A program made the position numbers and the translations under genes. Shown piece by piece: positions 25,662 to 32,973 of a stretch of DNA of 64,000 nucleotides. The DNA is from Deltaproteobacteria bacterium. GTDB lineage: Bacteria > Desulfobacterota > Desulfuromonadia > Geobacterales > Geobacteraceae. Where the stretch lies: positions 62,001-126,000 of the forward strand of contig JAJZUC010000002.1 of NCBI GenBank assembly GCA_021847245.1, written 5' to 3'. The notes under the pieces are model-generated. The model was given only the letters and a program-made list of their open reading frames with translations, was not told the origin of the DNA and made no database searches. Positions within the stretch are counted from its first letter, which is position 1; each line of letters begins with the position of its first letter.

Positions 25662-26075
25662 ATGCGGAAGAGAACGATTGGCACCGGAATCATCGTGGCA
25701 TGTGCAGTGGCGCTTGTCGTATACCTCGGCTTCCATGTCAGGCTTGCGCCGGTCCCGAACGCAGTGGCGGCCCTCAAGACCTTGGGGATGACCTGCGGAA
25801 GTTGCGCCGGAAAGATCGAAAAAGCACTCAAGCCGTTGAATGGTGTGGCGGGGGTCGAGGTGGATGTGGATGGCGGTTGGGTCCTGGTCGGGTACGATTC
25901 ACAGAAGGCCAGGCCGGATACGTTCGCCGAAGCGGTCCGCAAGGCCGGCTTCCAGAGCTGGCTCATGGAGCAGATGTCGATCACCGATTTCCGTCGGGTG
26001 ATGGGCCGGGATTTCGGTATGAAAGTGGCGCGGGCCGGCTGTTGCGGCAATGGCGGCTGCGGCGGCAAGAAATAG
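25662..26075 (+). CDS. Membrane-tethered HMA metallochaperone-like protein 1
   Basis: ATG at 25662 follows AAAGGGGACGGGA. One N-terminal membrane helix (about residues 7-25) is followed by a heavy-metal-associated domain with ligand loop GMTCGSC (about 42-48) and the ferredoxin-like fold (IEKALKPLNGVAGVEVDVDG). A linker leads to a C-terminal Cys/Gly tail (AGCCGNGGCGGKK). Free-standing HMA proteins carry Cu(I) or Hg(II); the membrane anchor and double-cysteine tail are unusual. It is the first gene of a five-gene operon. 137 residues; copper specificity inferred. Confidence 0.8.
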   Translation: MRKRTIGTGIIVACAVALVVYLGFHVRLAPVPNAVAALKTLGMTCGSCAGKIEKALKPLNGVAGVEVDVDGGWVLVGYDSQKARPDTFAEAVRKAGFQSWLMEQMSITDFRRVMGRDFGMKVARAGCCGNGGCGGKK

Positions 26076-26106
26076 GACAATTCAGAATTCAGAAAAGGAG
26101 AGACGA

Positions 26107-26532
26107 ATGGTGCTGAGAAAGGTAGGGAAAATGTTCCGGCTGCTGACGGTGGTGGTGTTGGGGCTTGTCCTTGGCGCGGTGACGGCATTTTCATCAGATG
26201 CACCCGATACGGTCACGGTGCTTAAATCCTCGGGACTCTCTTGCGGCGGCTGTGCCTCGAAGATTGACAAGGCCCTGAAAGCGGCGCCGGGAGTCTCTTC
26301 CCTAGAGGTGGACATTGATTCGGGGCAAGTGACGATCTGGCACGACAGTACGGCCGTATCCCCCGAAAAACTGGCAGAAACGGTGAGCAGCGCAGGGTAC
26401 CAGAGCACCGTGCTGGAGACCATGAGCGCCGAAAGTTACCGGGAGAAGAGCGGCAAGAGCGGCCCCGCGGCAGATCGCCGGGGTGGTTGCGGCGGTTGCT
26501 GCGACCGGACAAAGAGCACGGAAAGGAGCTGA
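26107..26532 (+). CDS. Membrane-tethered HMA metallochaperone-like protein 2
   Basis: ATG at 26107 follows AAAAGGAGAGACGA. The architecture repeats the preceding gene: membrane segment or signal (about residues 9-28), HMA domain with GLSCGGC (about 44-50) and SKIDKALKAAPGVSSLEVDI, then a Cys/Gly tail (RRGGCGGCCDRTKS). The two are diverged duplicates, 31 bp apart. The tail adds three cysteines near the end and could pass metal to DUF2318 or the ABC transporter encoded downstream. 141 residues. Confidence 0.78.
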   Translation: MVLRKVGKMFRLLTVVVLGLVLGAVTAFSSDAPDTVTVLKSSGLSCGGCASKIDKALKAAPGVSSLEVDIDSGQVTIWHDSTAVSPEKLAETVSSAGYQSTVLETMSAESYREKSGKSGPAADRRGGCGGCCDRTKSTERS

Positions 26533-26534
26533 AG

Positions 26535-27080
26535 ATGGGAAAGAAAAGCAAGACCAGGGGTAACGGCCCGGCCGTAACAATCAATCAGCCTGCGGGCGTG
26601 GAGGTAAACGTGAAAGTACCGAAGAAGAGCTTTAAATGGGGGCTTTTGCTGGTCGGCGCATTGCTGGCCGGGGTGGCGACGGTATTTGCCCTCAATTTTT
26701 CCGGCCTCTCCGGCATCGAGAAGGTGAAGGCGACCAAAGGAGTGGTGGCAATTCCGCTGACAAAGGTTTCTGACGGCAGCGCCCACTTCTTCCGCTACAC
26801 CGACGGCGGCAAGGAGATCAGTTTTTTCATCGCGAAAGGAAGTGACGGCCAGCTCCATACCGCCTTCGATTCCTGCGACGTCTGTTTCCGGGAGAAAAAA
26901 GGGTACGTCCAGGACGGTGACTCCATGCTCTGCAAGAACTGCGGCAAGCGGTTCCAAACCAACCGGATCGGCCCCCACTCCATCGGCGGCTGCAATCCCT
27001 CGTACCTCCCCGCGGCAAATGACGGCAGGAGTGTCATCGTCAATGCCACGGATCTTCAGCAGGGAGCGCAGTATTTCTAA
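26535..27080 (+). CDS. DUF2318 membrane-anchored metal/redox protein
   Basis: ATG at 26535 follows GAAAGGAGCTGAAG, 2 bp after the previous stop; an alternative in-frame start at 26487 overlaps the HMA gene. A membrane segment (about residues 34-52) precedes the DUF2318 domain with [24 protein letters not shown] and IGGCNPSYLP, that is CxxC, CxxC and GGCNP motifs. In FetM/FetP-like and Campylobacter iron-uptake loci DUF2318 proteins are found with MacB-type permeases and LolD ATPases, exactly as here. It probably binds Fe or Cu outside the membrane. 181 residues. Confidence 0.8.
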   Translation: MGKKSKTRGNGPAVTINQPAGVEVNVKVPKKSFKWGLLLVGALLAGVATVFALNFSGLSGIEKVKATKGVVAIPLTKVSDGSAHFFRYTDGGKEISFFIAKGSDGQLHTAFDSCDVCFREKKGYVQDGDSMLCKNCGKRFQTNRIGPHSIGGCNPSYLPAANDGRSVIVNATDLQQGAQYF

Positions 27081-27104
27081 ACAGACCCGCGAGGCGAAGG
27101 CACT

Positions 27105-28265
27105 ATGAAACTTCACACCATTTCTATAAACAACCTGCGGCGGAGGAAGGCCAAGATGGCCTTCCTCACCATCGGCCTCATGGTCGGCATCGCCACCATC
27201 GTCACGCTCGTGACCCTGACCTCCTCCATGTCCAACGACATCGGCCGGAAGATGGATGAGTTCGGCGCAAACATTCTGATCATGCCCAGGAGCGAGGATC
27301 TCGCCATGAGCTATGGCGGTATCAGCCTCGGCCGGGTGAGCTTCGACCAGCGGGAGATCCGCGAGGGGGACCTGGCCAGGATCCGGGAGATAAAGAACAG
27401 CAGGAACATCCTCGCCGTTTCCCCCAAGGTGCTCGGCGCGGTCACCTTGAAGGAGAAGAACGTCCTGCTCGTGGGGGTGAACTTCGCGGAAGAGCTCAAG
27501 ATGAAGCAGTGGTGGCGAATCTTCGGTGACACCCCCAAGGGGGAGAACGAGATCCTCCTCGGCAGCACCACCGCCGACACGCTCCACCTCTCCCCCGGTG
27601 ACACGGTCACCATCGGAGGCGAGACGCTGAAGGTGGCCGGCGTCCTCGAACAGACCGGCTCCCAGGACGACTCCCTTGTCTTCGCGCCGCTGAAGAAGGC
27701 CCAGAAGCTCCTCGGCAAGGAAGGGAAGATCACCCTTGTGGAGGTGGCGGCCCTCTGCGCCGGCTGCCCCATCGGCGACATGGTCGTCCAGATCGCCGAG
27801 AAGCTTCCGGAGGCGAAGGTCACCGCCATCCAGCAGGTGGTGGAGTCGCGGCTCAAGACCCTCGATCAGTTCAAGCGCTTCTCTTTCGGCGTCGCCGCAG
27901 TGGTGATCTTCATCGGCTCCCTCATCGTCTTCGTGACCATGATGGGGAGCGTCAACGAGCGAACCACCGAGATCGGTGTCTTCCGCGCCATCGGCTTCAG
28001 AAAGACCCACATCATGCGGATCATCCTCCTGGAGGCAGCCCTGGTGAGCCTGCTGGCCGGCGTCTTCGGCTATCTCTCGGGAATGGGCGCAGCCCGGCTC
28101 GCCCTCCCGTTCATGGCCGAGTCCAAACAGGCGGCCCTGGTCTGGGACGGGCTGGTGGCATCGGGCTCCATCGGTCTCGCCGTGACGGTGGGGCTGCTGG
28201 CAAGCCTCTACCCGGCACTCCATGCGAGCAGGATGGACCCCACGGAAGCCCTGCGGGCGCTCTAA
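27105..28265 (+). CDS. MacB/FtsX-family ABC transporter permease
   Basis: The 386-residue protein has the N-terminal membrane helix (about residues 20-40), a ~200-residue periplasmic MacB_PCD domain (SNDIGRKMDEFGANILIMPR, GVNFAEEL) and three C-terminal helices with the FtsX signature SVNERTTEIGVFRAIGFRKTH. A cysteine pair (CAGC, about residues 222-225) lies in the periplasmic domain, unusual for MacB and a possible metal or disulfide site in line with the neighbours. It pairs with the ATPase downstream; the complex likely acts mechanically or moves metal rather than lipoproteins. Confidence 0.88.
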   Translation: MKLHTISINNLRRRKAKMAFLTIGLMVGIATIVTLVTLTSSMSNDIGRKMDEFGANILIMPRSEDLAMSYGGISLGRVSFDQREIREGDLARIREIKNSRNILAVSPKVLGAVTLKEKNVLLVGVNFAEELKMKQWWRIFGDTPKGENEILLGSTTADTLHLSPGDTVTIGGETLKVAGVLEQTGSQDDSLVFAPLKKAQKLLGKEGKITLVEVAALCAGCPIGDMVVQIAEKLPEAKVTAIQQVVESRLKTLDQFKRFSFGVAAVVIFIGSLIVFVTMMGSVNERTTEIGVFRAIGFRKTHIMRIILLEAALVSLLAGVFGYLSGMGAARLALPFMAESKQAALVWDGLVASGSIGLAVTVGLLASLYPALHASRMDPTEALRAL

Positions 28266-28311
28266 AGCGGGGACCGGGTATGGGGAAAAATCAGGAATAA
28301 CGGGGTAATTC

Positions 28312-28977
28312 ATGGCACTCATCGAGATCAGCAATCTGACCAAGCATTACATCAGCGGCGACGAAACCGTCGAGGCGCTGCGCGGCGTCGATATCGGCAT
28401 AGAGGCCGGGGAGTTCATCACCATCATGGGGCAGTCGGGGTCGGGCAAGAGCACCCTCCTCTCCATTCTCGGCGGCATGAACCACCCGACCGGAGGAACG
28501 GTGTCAATCAACGACACCGATATCTACGCCCTCGGAGAGGAGCGGCTGGCCGATTTCCGGGCGCAGAACTTCGGCTTCGTCTTCCAGTCGTTCCACCTCA
28601 TCCCCTATCTCACTGCCCGGGAGAACGTCATGCTCCCCCTCACCATCTCGCCCATGAAGAATGACGAGAAACGGCAGGCGGCCCAACAGGCCCTGGAGCG
28701 GGTCGGGCTCGGCGAAAAATCCGACCGCTTGCCGAACCAGCTCTCCGGCGGCGAGCAGGAGCGGGTCGCCATCGCCCGGGCCATCGTCAACCGCCCCCAC
28801 ATCCTCTTCGCCGACGAGCCGACCGGCAACCTCGATACCGCCAACAGCGAGGCGGTCATGGAACTTTTCCGCGAGCTGAACGACGAGGGGCAGACCGTGG
28901 TGATGGTGACCCACAACCCCGAGAACTGCCAGTACACCGACCGTACGATCCAGATCCGGGACGGCCGGGTGATCTGA
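28312..28977 (+). CDS. LolD/MacB-type ABC transporter ATPase
   Basis: The 221-residue ATPase has Walker A GQSGSGKSTL (about residues 39-48), Q-loop FQSFHLI, signature [15 protein letters not shown], Walker B ILFADEP and H-loop VTHNPE. It lies 46 bp after the permease stop and completes the ABC pair. A fragment of a near-identical ATPase ([30 protein letters not shown]) lies at 41656-41937 after a second DUF2318 gene, indicating duplication of the whole operon. Confidence 0.93.
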   Translation: MALIEISNLTKHYISGDETVEALRGVDIGIEAGEFITIMGQSGSGKSTLLSILGGMNHPTGGTVSINDTDIYALGEERLADFRAQNFGFVFQSFHLIPYLTARENVMLPLTISPMKNDEKRQAAQQALERVGLGEKSDRLPNQLSGGEQERVAIARAIVNRPHILFADEPTGNLDTANSEAVMELFRELNDEGQTVVMVTHNPENCQYTDRTIQIRDGRVI

Positions 28978-29009
28978 CGGTGCCCCTGGCAGACACTGGA
29001 GGTGTAATT

Positions 29010-29399
29010 ATGGCGGATACCGGTCCGACGTATGGTGACTTACTCTTCGTGACCGACAAGGATCGGTGTGTCGGCATCGAGACTCTTCTTGCCCGGTGCG
29101 GGGTGAAAGTCGCCCGCGCGGAGAGCGGAGTACAGGCTCTCTCGGCGCTTGACGCCGAGCCATGGGCCGTCATGGTTGCCGATGCCATGCTACCCGATAT
29201 GGATGGTGTCGAACTGACCCGTGCCGCGCGCGCGAAACGGCCCGGTATGTTCGTGATACTTGGCAGCGCCGATCCGTCCGAAAAGCTCGGGGACCATGCG
29301 GCAATGGCCGGTGTGGCAGGAATTGTGCATACACCCTATGAGCCGGACGAGTTGCTGCCACTTCTTTGTGTTGTTATGCAGTCACGGGTCTGGAATTAA
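29010..29399 (+). CDS. Stand-alone response-regulator receiver domain, degenerate
   Basis: ATG at 29010 follows CTGGAGGTGTAATT; a GTG at 28980 is less likely. The 129-residue domain retains the phosphoacceptor Asp58 (VADAMLPDMDG) and acidic residues at about 16-18 (TDKD). The conserved Lys near the end of strand 5 (KP) is replaced by Tyr (HTPYEPDEL), so phospho-signalling may be altered. No output domain and no histidine kinase nearby. It lies between the ABC operon and an orphan flgC. Confidence 0.75.
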   Translation: MADTGPTYGDLLFVTDKDRCVGIETLLARCGVKVARAESGVQALSALDAEPWAVMVADAMLPDMDGVELTRAARAKRPGMFVILGSADPSEKLGDHAAMAGVAGIVHTPYEPDELLPLLCVVMQSRVWN

Positions 29400-29495
29400 A
29401 TAATATTAAATGGTTACGCGCAGTCAGATCATTGACTCCACGAAATGAAGTGGTATTAGTTAAGCGCGGATGTGCGTCAACCAAAGGGAGAAGTT

Positions 29496-29942
29496 ATGGA
29501 TCCACTCGACAGCGCCATGATGATCAGCAGCTCGGCCCTTCTCGCCGAGCGGACGCGGATGAACCTGATTTCGAACAACCTCGCCAACGCCAACTCGACA
29601 CGCACGGCTGAGGGAGGACCATATCGCCGCAAGGACGCGGTGTTTGCCGCCGCGCCGCCCGATGCCGGCCGTTTCGCGGCGATGCTCGACGGTATGCGCA
29701 GAGGCAACGCCAACGGCGTGCAGGTGGTTCAGATCGTCGAGGATACCAACCCTCCGCAGTTGCGTTACGACCCGACCCACCCGGACGCCAATCCCCAGGG
29801 ATACGTGGCATATCCGAACGTGAACGTCGTTGAGGAGATGGCCGACATGATGACGGCGACCCGGGCCTACGAGGCCAACCTCACCGCCATGAAGGCCGGC
29901 ATGGATATGCAGATGAAAACCCTCCAGCTCGGCGGCAAGTGA
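29496..29942 (+). CDS. flgC: Flagellar basal-body rod protein FlgC, orphan copy
   Basis: ATG at 29496 follows AAGGGAGAAGTT. The 148-residue protein has the flagellar rod N-terminal motif RMNLISNNLANANSTRT and the C-terminal YPNVNVVEEMADMMTATRAY, with the intervening GVQVVQIVEDTNPP typical of FlgC. No other flagellar gene is in the window, and both neighbours are metal-resistance genes. It may be a duplicated copy, or a regulatory linkage with the receiver protein 97 bp upstream. Function as a true rod protein would require assembly with genes elsewhere. Confidence 0.88.
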   Translation: MDPLDSAMMISSSALLAERTRMNLISNNLANANSTRTAEGGPYRRKDAVFAAAPPDAGRFAAMLDGMRRGNANGVQVVQIVEDTNPPQLRYDPTHPDANPQGYVAYPNVNVVEEMADMMTATRAYEANLTAMKAGMDMQMKTLQLGGK

Positions 29943-30030
29943 CGACTGCCGGTCGCACCAAGAGCCTCAAGATTAATGCTGATTTAAAATCTGCCGATAA
30001 GAACTGGATGCAAGCAAGAACGGCAGTGAA

Positions 30031-30059
30031 GAATATTCGGTTGCTGCTGCTGAATATTC
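30031..30059. promoter_or_regulatory. Paired GAATATTC palindromes upstream of cusCBA
   Basis: Two identical 8-bp palindromes at 30031-30038 and 30052-30059 are 21 bp apart centre to centre, two helical turns. They form a larger dyad (AGAATATTC...GAATATTCT). They lie about 121 bp before the TolC ATG, where a regulator could bind. Confidence 0.45.
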
Positions 30060-30118
30060 TGCAACGCGGCAGCACGACAGGCGTGGACAGACCGGATATA
30101 CATCGTAAAATCAACTGA

Positions 30119-30147
30119 TTGACCACATGGCATGGCTTATGTAAAGT
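30119..30147 (+). promoter_or_regulatory. Candidate promoter for cusCBA
   Basis: TTGACC (30119-30124) is followed after 17 bp by TAAAGT (30142-30147), 32 bp before the ATG at 30180. Short CATGGC repeats overlap it. Sigma-70 type is inferred. Confidence 0.4.
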
Positions 30148-30179
30148 CATGGCCATCAATCCACATCCTAGGAGAAACC

Positions 30180-31454
30180 ATGAAATCACGGCTCGCAATC
30201 GGGTTCATGCTCCTCGTCGTGCTGGCAGTTCCTTACCGGGCGCCGGCCGAGGAGGCGAAATCGCCCGAAGTTCTGCCGAAACTCGTCGAGACCGCCATTG
30301 CCAACAACCCCGAGTTGAAGGCGTCAGATGCCCGCTGGCAGATGTTCCGAAACCGCATCGCCCAGGCCCGCTCCTTCGACGACCCGATGCTGATGCTGAA
30401 GATCCAGAACGGCATTGTTTCGGACCCTTTCAATTTCCGCAAGGATCCCATGACCCAGAAGGTGATCGGGATATCCCAGCAGATCCCGTTCTGGGGGAAG
30501 CGGGACCTGAAGGGAGAGGTGGCGGCGAAGGAGGCCGAATCCTACAGATGGCAGGTGGAGGAGCGCAAGCTCGAACTGAGAAGAATGGTTGCGGAAACGT
30601 ACTACCAGATATATTTCACCGACAAATCCGTGGAGATCGTGGATAAAAACATCAAAATCCTCGACAACTTCATCACCCTGGCCGAGACCAAGTATTCCGT
30701 CGGCCAGGGGGCGCAGCAGGACGTCTTCAAGGCCCAGGTCGAACGCTCGAAGCTGTTCGACATCCGGATCACGCTGGAGCAGCAGAGAAAGAGCCTCCAG
30801 GCAGCCATGAACGCCCTCCTGTACCGTCCGGCAGATACCCCTGTCGGCCCGGTTTCCGACTTCTCGATCAAGCCGCTCACCCTCTCCGCGGAGAACCTGA
30901 GAGGGATTGCCATGGAAAACCGCCCGATGCTCAAGAGCTTGAACGCCCTGATCGAGAAGGGGAGGGCAGGGCATAAGCTGGCGGAAAAGGAATTCTATCC
31001 CGATTTCAACGTCTCGTTGGAATACATGCAGCGGAATCAGGTCGGAGCAGACCCCGGCGATGACATGTACTCCCTCGGTCTCACGTTTAACCTGCCGGTG
31101 CAGAGGGCGCGGCGGCACGCCCTAGTGGCCGAGTCCTCCTCGGAAATCAACATGGCCACTGAAGAGTTGAACAGCCTGAAGAACAACATCAATGCGGGCG
31201 TTTCGGACCTCCTGGCCCAGTTGGAGCGAAGAAGAAAGCTCGTAGAGCTCTACAAAACCGGCATCATTCCCCAGGCCGAGCAGTCCCTGGAGTCGGCCAC
31301 CATCGGTTACCGGGTCAATAAAGTCGACTTTTTGACCTTGCTGGACAACAGGGTGACCCTTTTCAACTACGAGCGTGAATATTTCGATTCGCTGGCCGAT
31401 TACCAGATGAGGCTGGCCCAGCTCGAGGCGCTGATTGGCAAGAACCTGCAATAA
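30180..31454 (+). CDS. cusC: TolC-family outer-membrane factor of the second Cus system
   Basis: ATG at 30180 follows CTAGGAGAAACC. The signal peptide (residues 1-23) ends AEEA with no lipobox. The protein carries two OEP repeats (LVETAIANNPELKASDARW and ENRPMLKSLNALIEKG) and long coiled-coil helices, 424 residues. It is the first gene of an operon with adaptor (31536) and CusA-type permease (32974), so it should form the outer-membrane channel of this Cu/Ag pump. Confidence 0.9.
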   Translation: MKSRLAIGFMLLVVLAVPYRAPAEEAKSPEVLPKLVETAIANNPELKASDARWQMFRNRIAQARSFDDPMLMLKIQNGIVSDPFNFRKDPMTQKVIGISQQIPFWGKRDLKGEVAAKEAESYRWQVEERKLELRRMVAETYYQIYFTDKSVEIVDKNIKILDNFITLAETKYSVGQGAQQDVFKAQVERSKLFDIRITLEQQRKSLQAAMNALLYRPADTPVGPVSDFSIKPLTLSAENLRGIAMENRPMLKSLNALIEKGRAGHKLAEKEFYPDFNVSLEYMQRNQVGADPGDDMYSLGLTFNLPVQRARRHALVAESSSEINMATEELNSLKNNINAGVSDLLAQLERRRKLVELYKTGIIPQAEQSLESATIGYRVNKVDFLTLLDNRVTLFNYEREYFDSLADYQMRLAQLEALIGKNLQ

Positions 31455-31535
31455 GAGAGCAATGTCGAACTTCCTTTGATAGAAGACGTAACGGCTTAAC
31501 GTATCACTTAATTTCCCATACCACGAGGTACGACA

Positions 31536-32930
31536 ATGAAACTGAGCAAGAAAGTGGCAATTCCCCTGGCGGTGGTTCTCCTGGCTGCGCTGGCCGGCGG
31601 AGGGTATTTCCTGTGGCAGCAGAAACAGGGGGGCAAGGCCGCCGGAAAAGGGGACAAAACGGCCAAGGGGCCTGTGCTCTATACCTGTGCCATGCATCCC
31701 TTCATCATCAAGGACAAGCCCGGTACCTGTCCGATCTGCGGGATGCAGTTGATCAAGAAGATTGAAGGCGCCCAGGCCGATGCCAAAGAACTGGCGATGA
31801 TCGGACACGTCTCGCTCTCGCCCACCCAGCAGGTAATGGCGAATGTGGCCACTGTCCAGGTGGAAAAAATGCCGCTTGACAAAGAAATCAACGCGGTCGG
31901 CATCATCCAGTACGACCAGGCCCGCCAGGGGAAAGTCACAGCCTGGGTGGCTGGACGTATCGACCGGCTCCATGTGAACAGGGTCGGCGAGTACGTGACC
32001 AAGAACAGGGCCGTGGCCGAGGTTTATTCTCCCGATCTGGTTTCGGCCCAGCAGGAGTATCTCCTGGCCGTGAGAAGCCGGGAGCAGATCAAGAGCTCCC
32101 CGATCCAGTCCATCTCCCAGGGAGGGGAGGGGCTTGTCGCCTCCGCCCGGCAGAGGCTGAAACTCATGGGGGTGAAGGATAATCAGATCGATGGGCTTGA
32201 AAAGTCGGGACAGCCCAACATCCGCCTCTCCATCTACACGCCCCTTTCCGGCATCGTGATCGAGAAGATCGCTCTGGAAGGGCAGTACGTCAACGTCGGC
32301 GACCCCCTCTTCAATGTTGCCGACCTTTCGGTGGTCTGGATGGAGGCTGAGGTCTATGAAAATGAGTTTCCCTTCGTAAAAATGGGCCAGAAGGTGGAGA
32401 TCGTTTCCCAGTCCTATCCGGGAAAAACCTTTTCCGGCCGCGTATCGTACATTTATCCCTTCCTTGATCCGAAGACCAGAACCGTCAAGGTGAGGGTGGA
32501 GATCCCCAACCCCGGGCTGAAACTGAAACCCGATATGTTCGTTAACGCCAGGTTAAAGGTTCCCCTCGGCGACTCACTGGCTGTGCCGGTCACGGCGGTC
32601 ATTGACACCGGCAAGCGCCAGGTGGTCTGGGTGGAGATGCAGCCGGGGATGTTCGAGCCGCGGGATGTGAAGGTGGGAGCCAGAGTAGGGGATAACATCC
32701 AGATCCTGTCAGGGGTGCAGGCGGGAGAAAAGGTTGCATCGAGCGGCGGCTACCTGATCGATTCCGAGGCCCAGCTGAAAGGTGGCAGTGGCGGTGCTCA
32801 TGCGGGACATGGCGGCGCGAAACCGGAAGACAAAGGCGCTCCGGCAACGGGCGCGGGGCATGAGGGGCATACCCCCGCGGCGCCGGCTCCCAAAAAGAAC
32901 GGCCTGGATATGGGCGACATGAAGATGTAA
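31536..32930 (+). CDS. cusB: CusB-type adaptor with heavy-metal-binding domain and His/Met tail
   Basis: The 464-residue protein has a membrane anchor (about residues 7-27) and the heavy-metal-binding domain YTCAMHPFI...GTCPICGMQL with two extra cysteines in the CPIC motif. Alpha-hairpin, lipoyl (GRIDRLHVNRVGEYV) and beta-barrel domains follow. The C-terminus is a His/Pro tail (HAGHGGAKPEDKG, GHEGHTPAAP, LDMGDMKM) likely to bind copper. It is the second gene of cusCBA, 81 bp after cusC and 43 bp before the permease. It differs from the adaptor at 10625-12061 in having CxxC. Confidence 0.9.
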   Translation: MKLSKKVAIPLAVVLLAALAGGGYFLWQQKQGGKAAGKGDKTAKGPVLYTCAMHPFIIKDKPGTCPICGMQLIKKIEGAQADAKELAMIGHVSLSPTQQVMANVATVQVEKMPLDKEINAVGIIQYDQARQGKVTAWVAGRIDRLHVNRVGEYVTKNRAVAEVYSPDLVSAQQEYLLAVRSREQIKSSPIQSISQGGEGLVASARQRLKLMGVKDNQIDGLEKSGQPNIRLSIYTPLSGIVIEKIALEGQYVNVGDPLFNVADLSVVWMEAEVYENEFPFVKMGQKVEIVSQSYPGKTFSGRVSYIYPFLDPKTRTVKVRVEIPNPGLKLKPDMFVNARLKVPLGDSLAVPVTAVIDTGKRQVVWVEMQPGMFEPRDVKVGARVGDNIQILSGVQAGEKVASSGGYLIDSEAQLKGGSGGAHAGHGGAKPEDKGAPATGAGHEGHTPAAPAPKKNGLDMGDMKM

Positions 32931-32973
32931 TGGCCCCATGGAATTTACTCCAATTTGTTAAGGACTTGCTGCC

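Noticed and set aside
26436-28343. 635-residue open frame on the minus strand opposite the DUF2318-ABC genes
   Set aside because: A shadow of the GC-rich coding strand; no domain or ribosome site.
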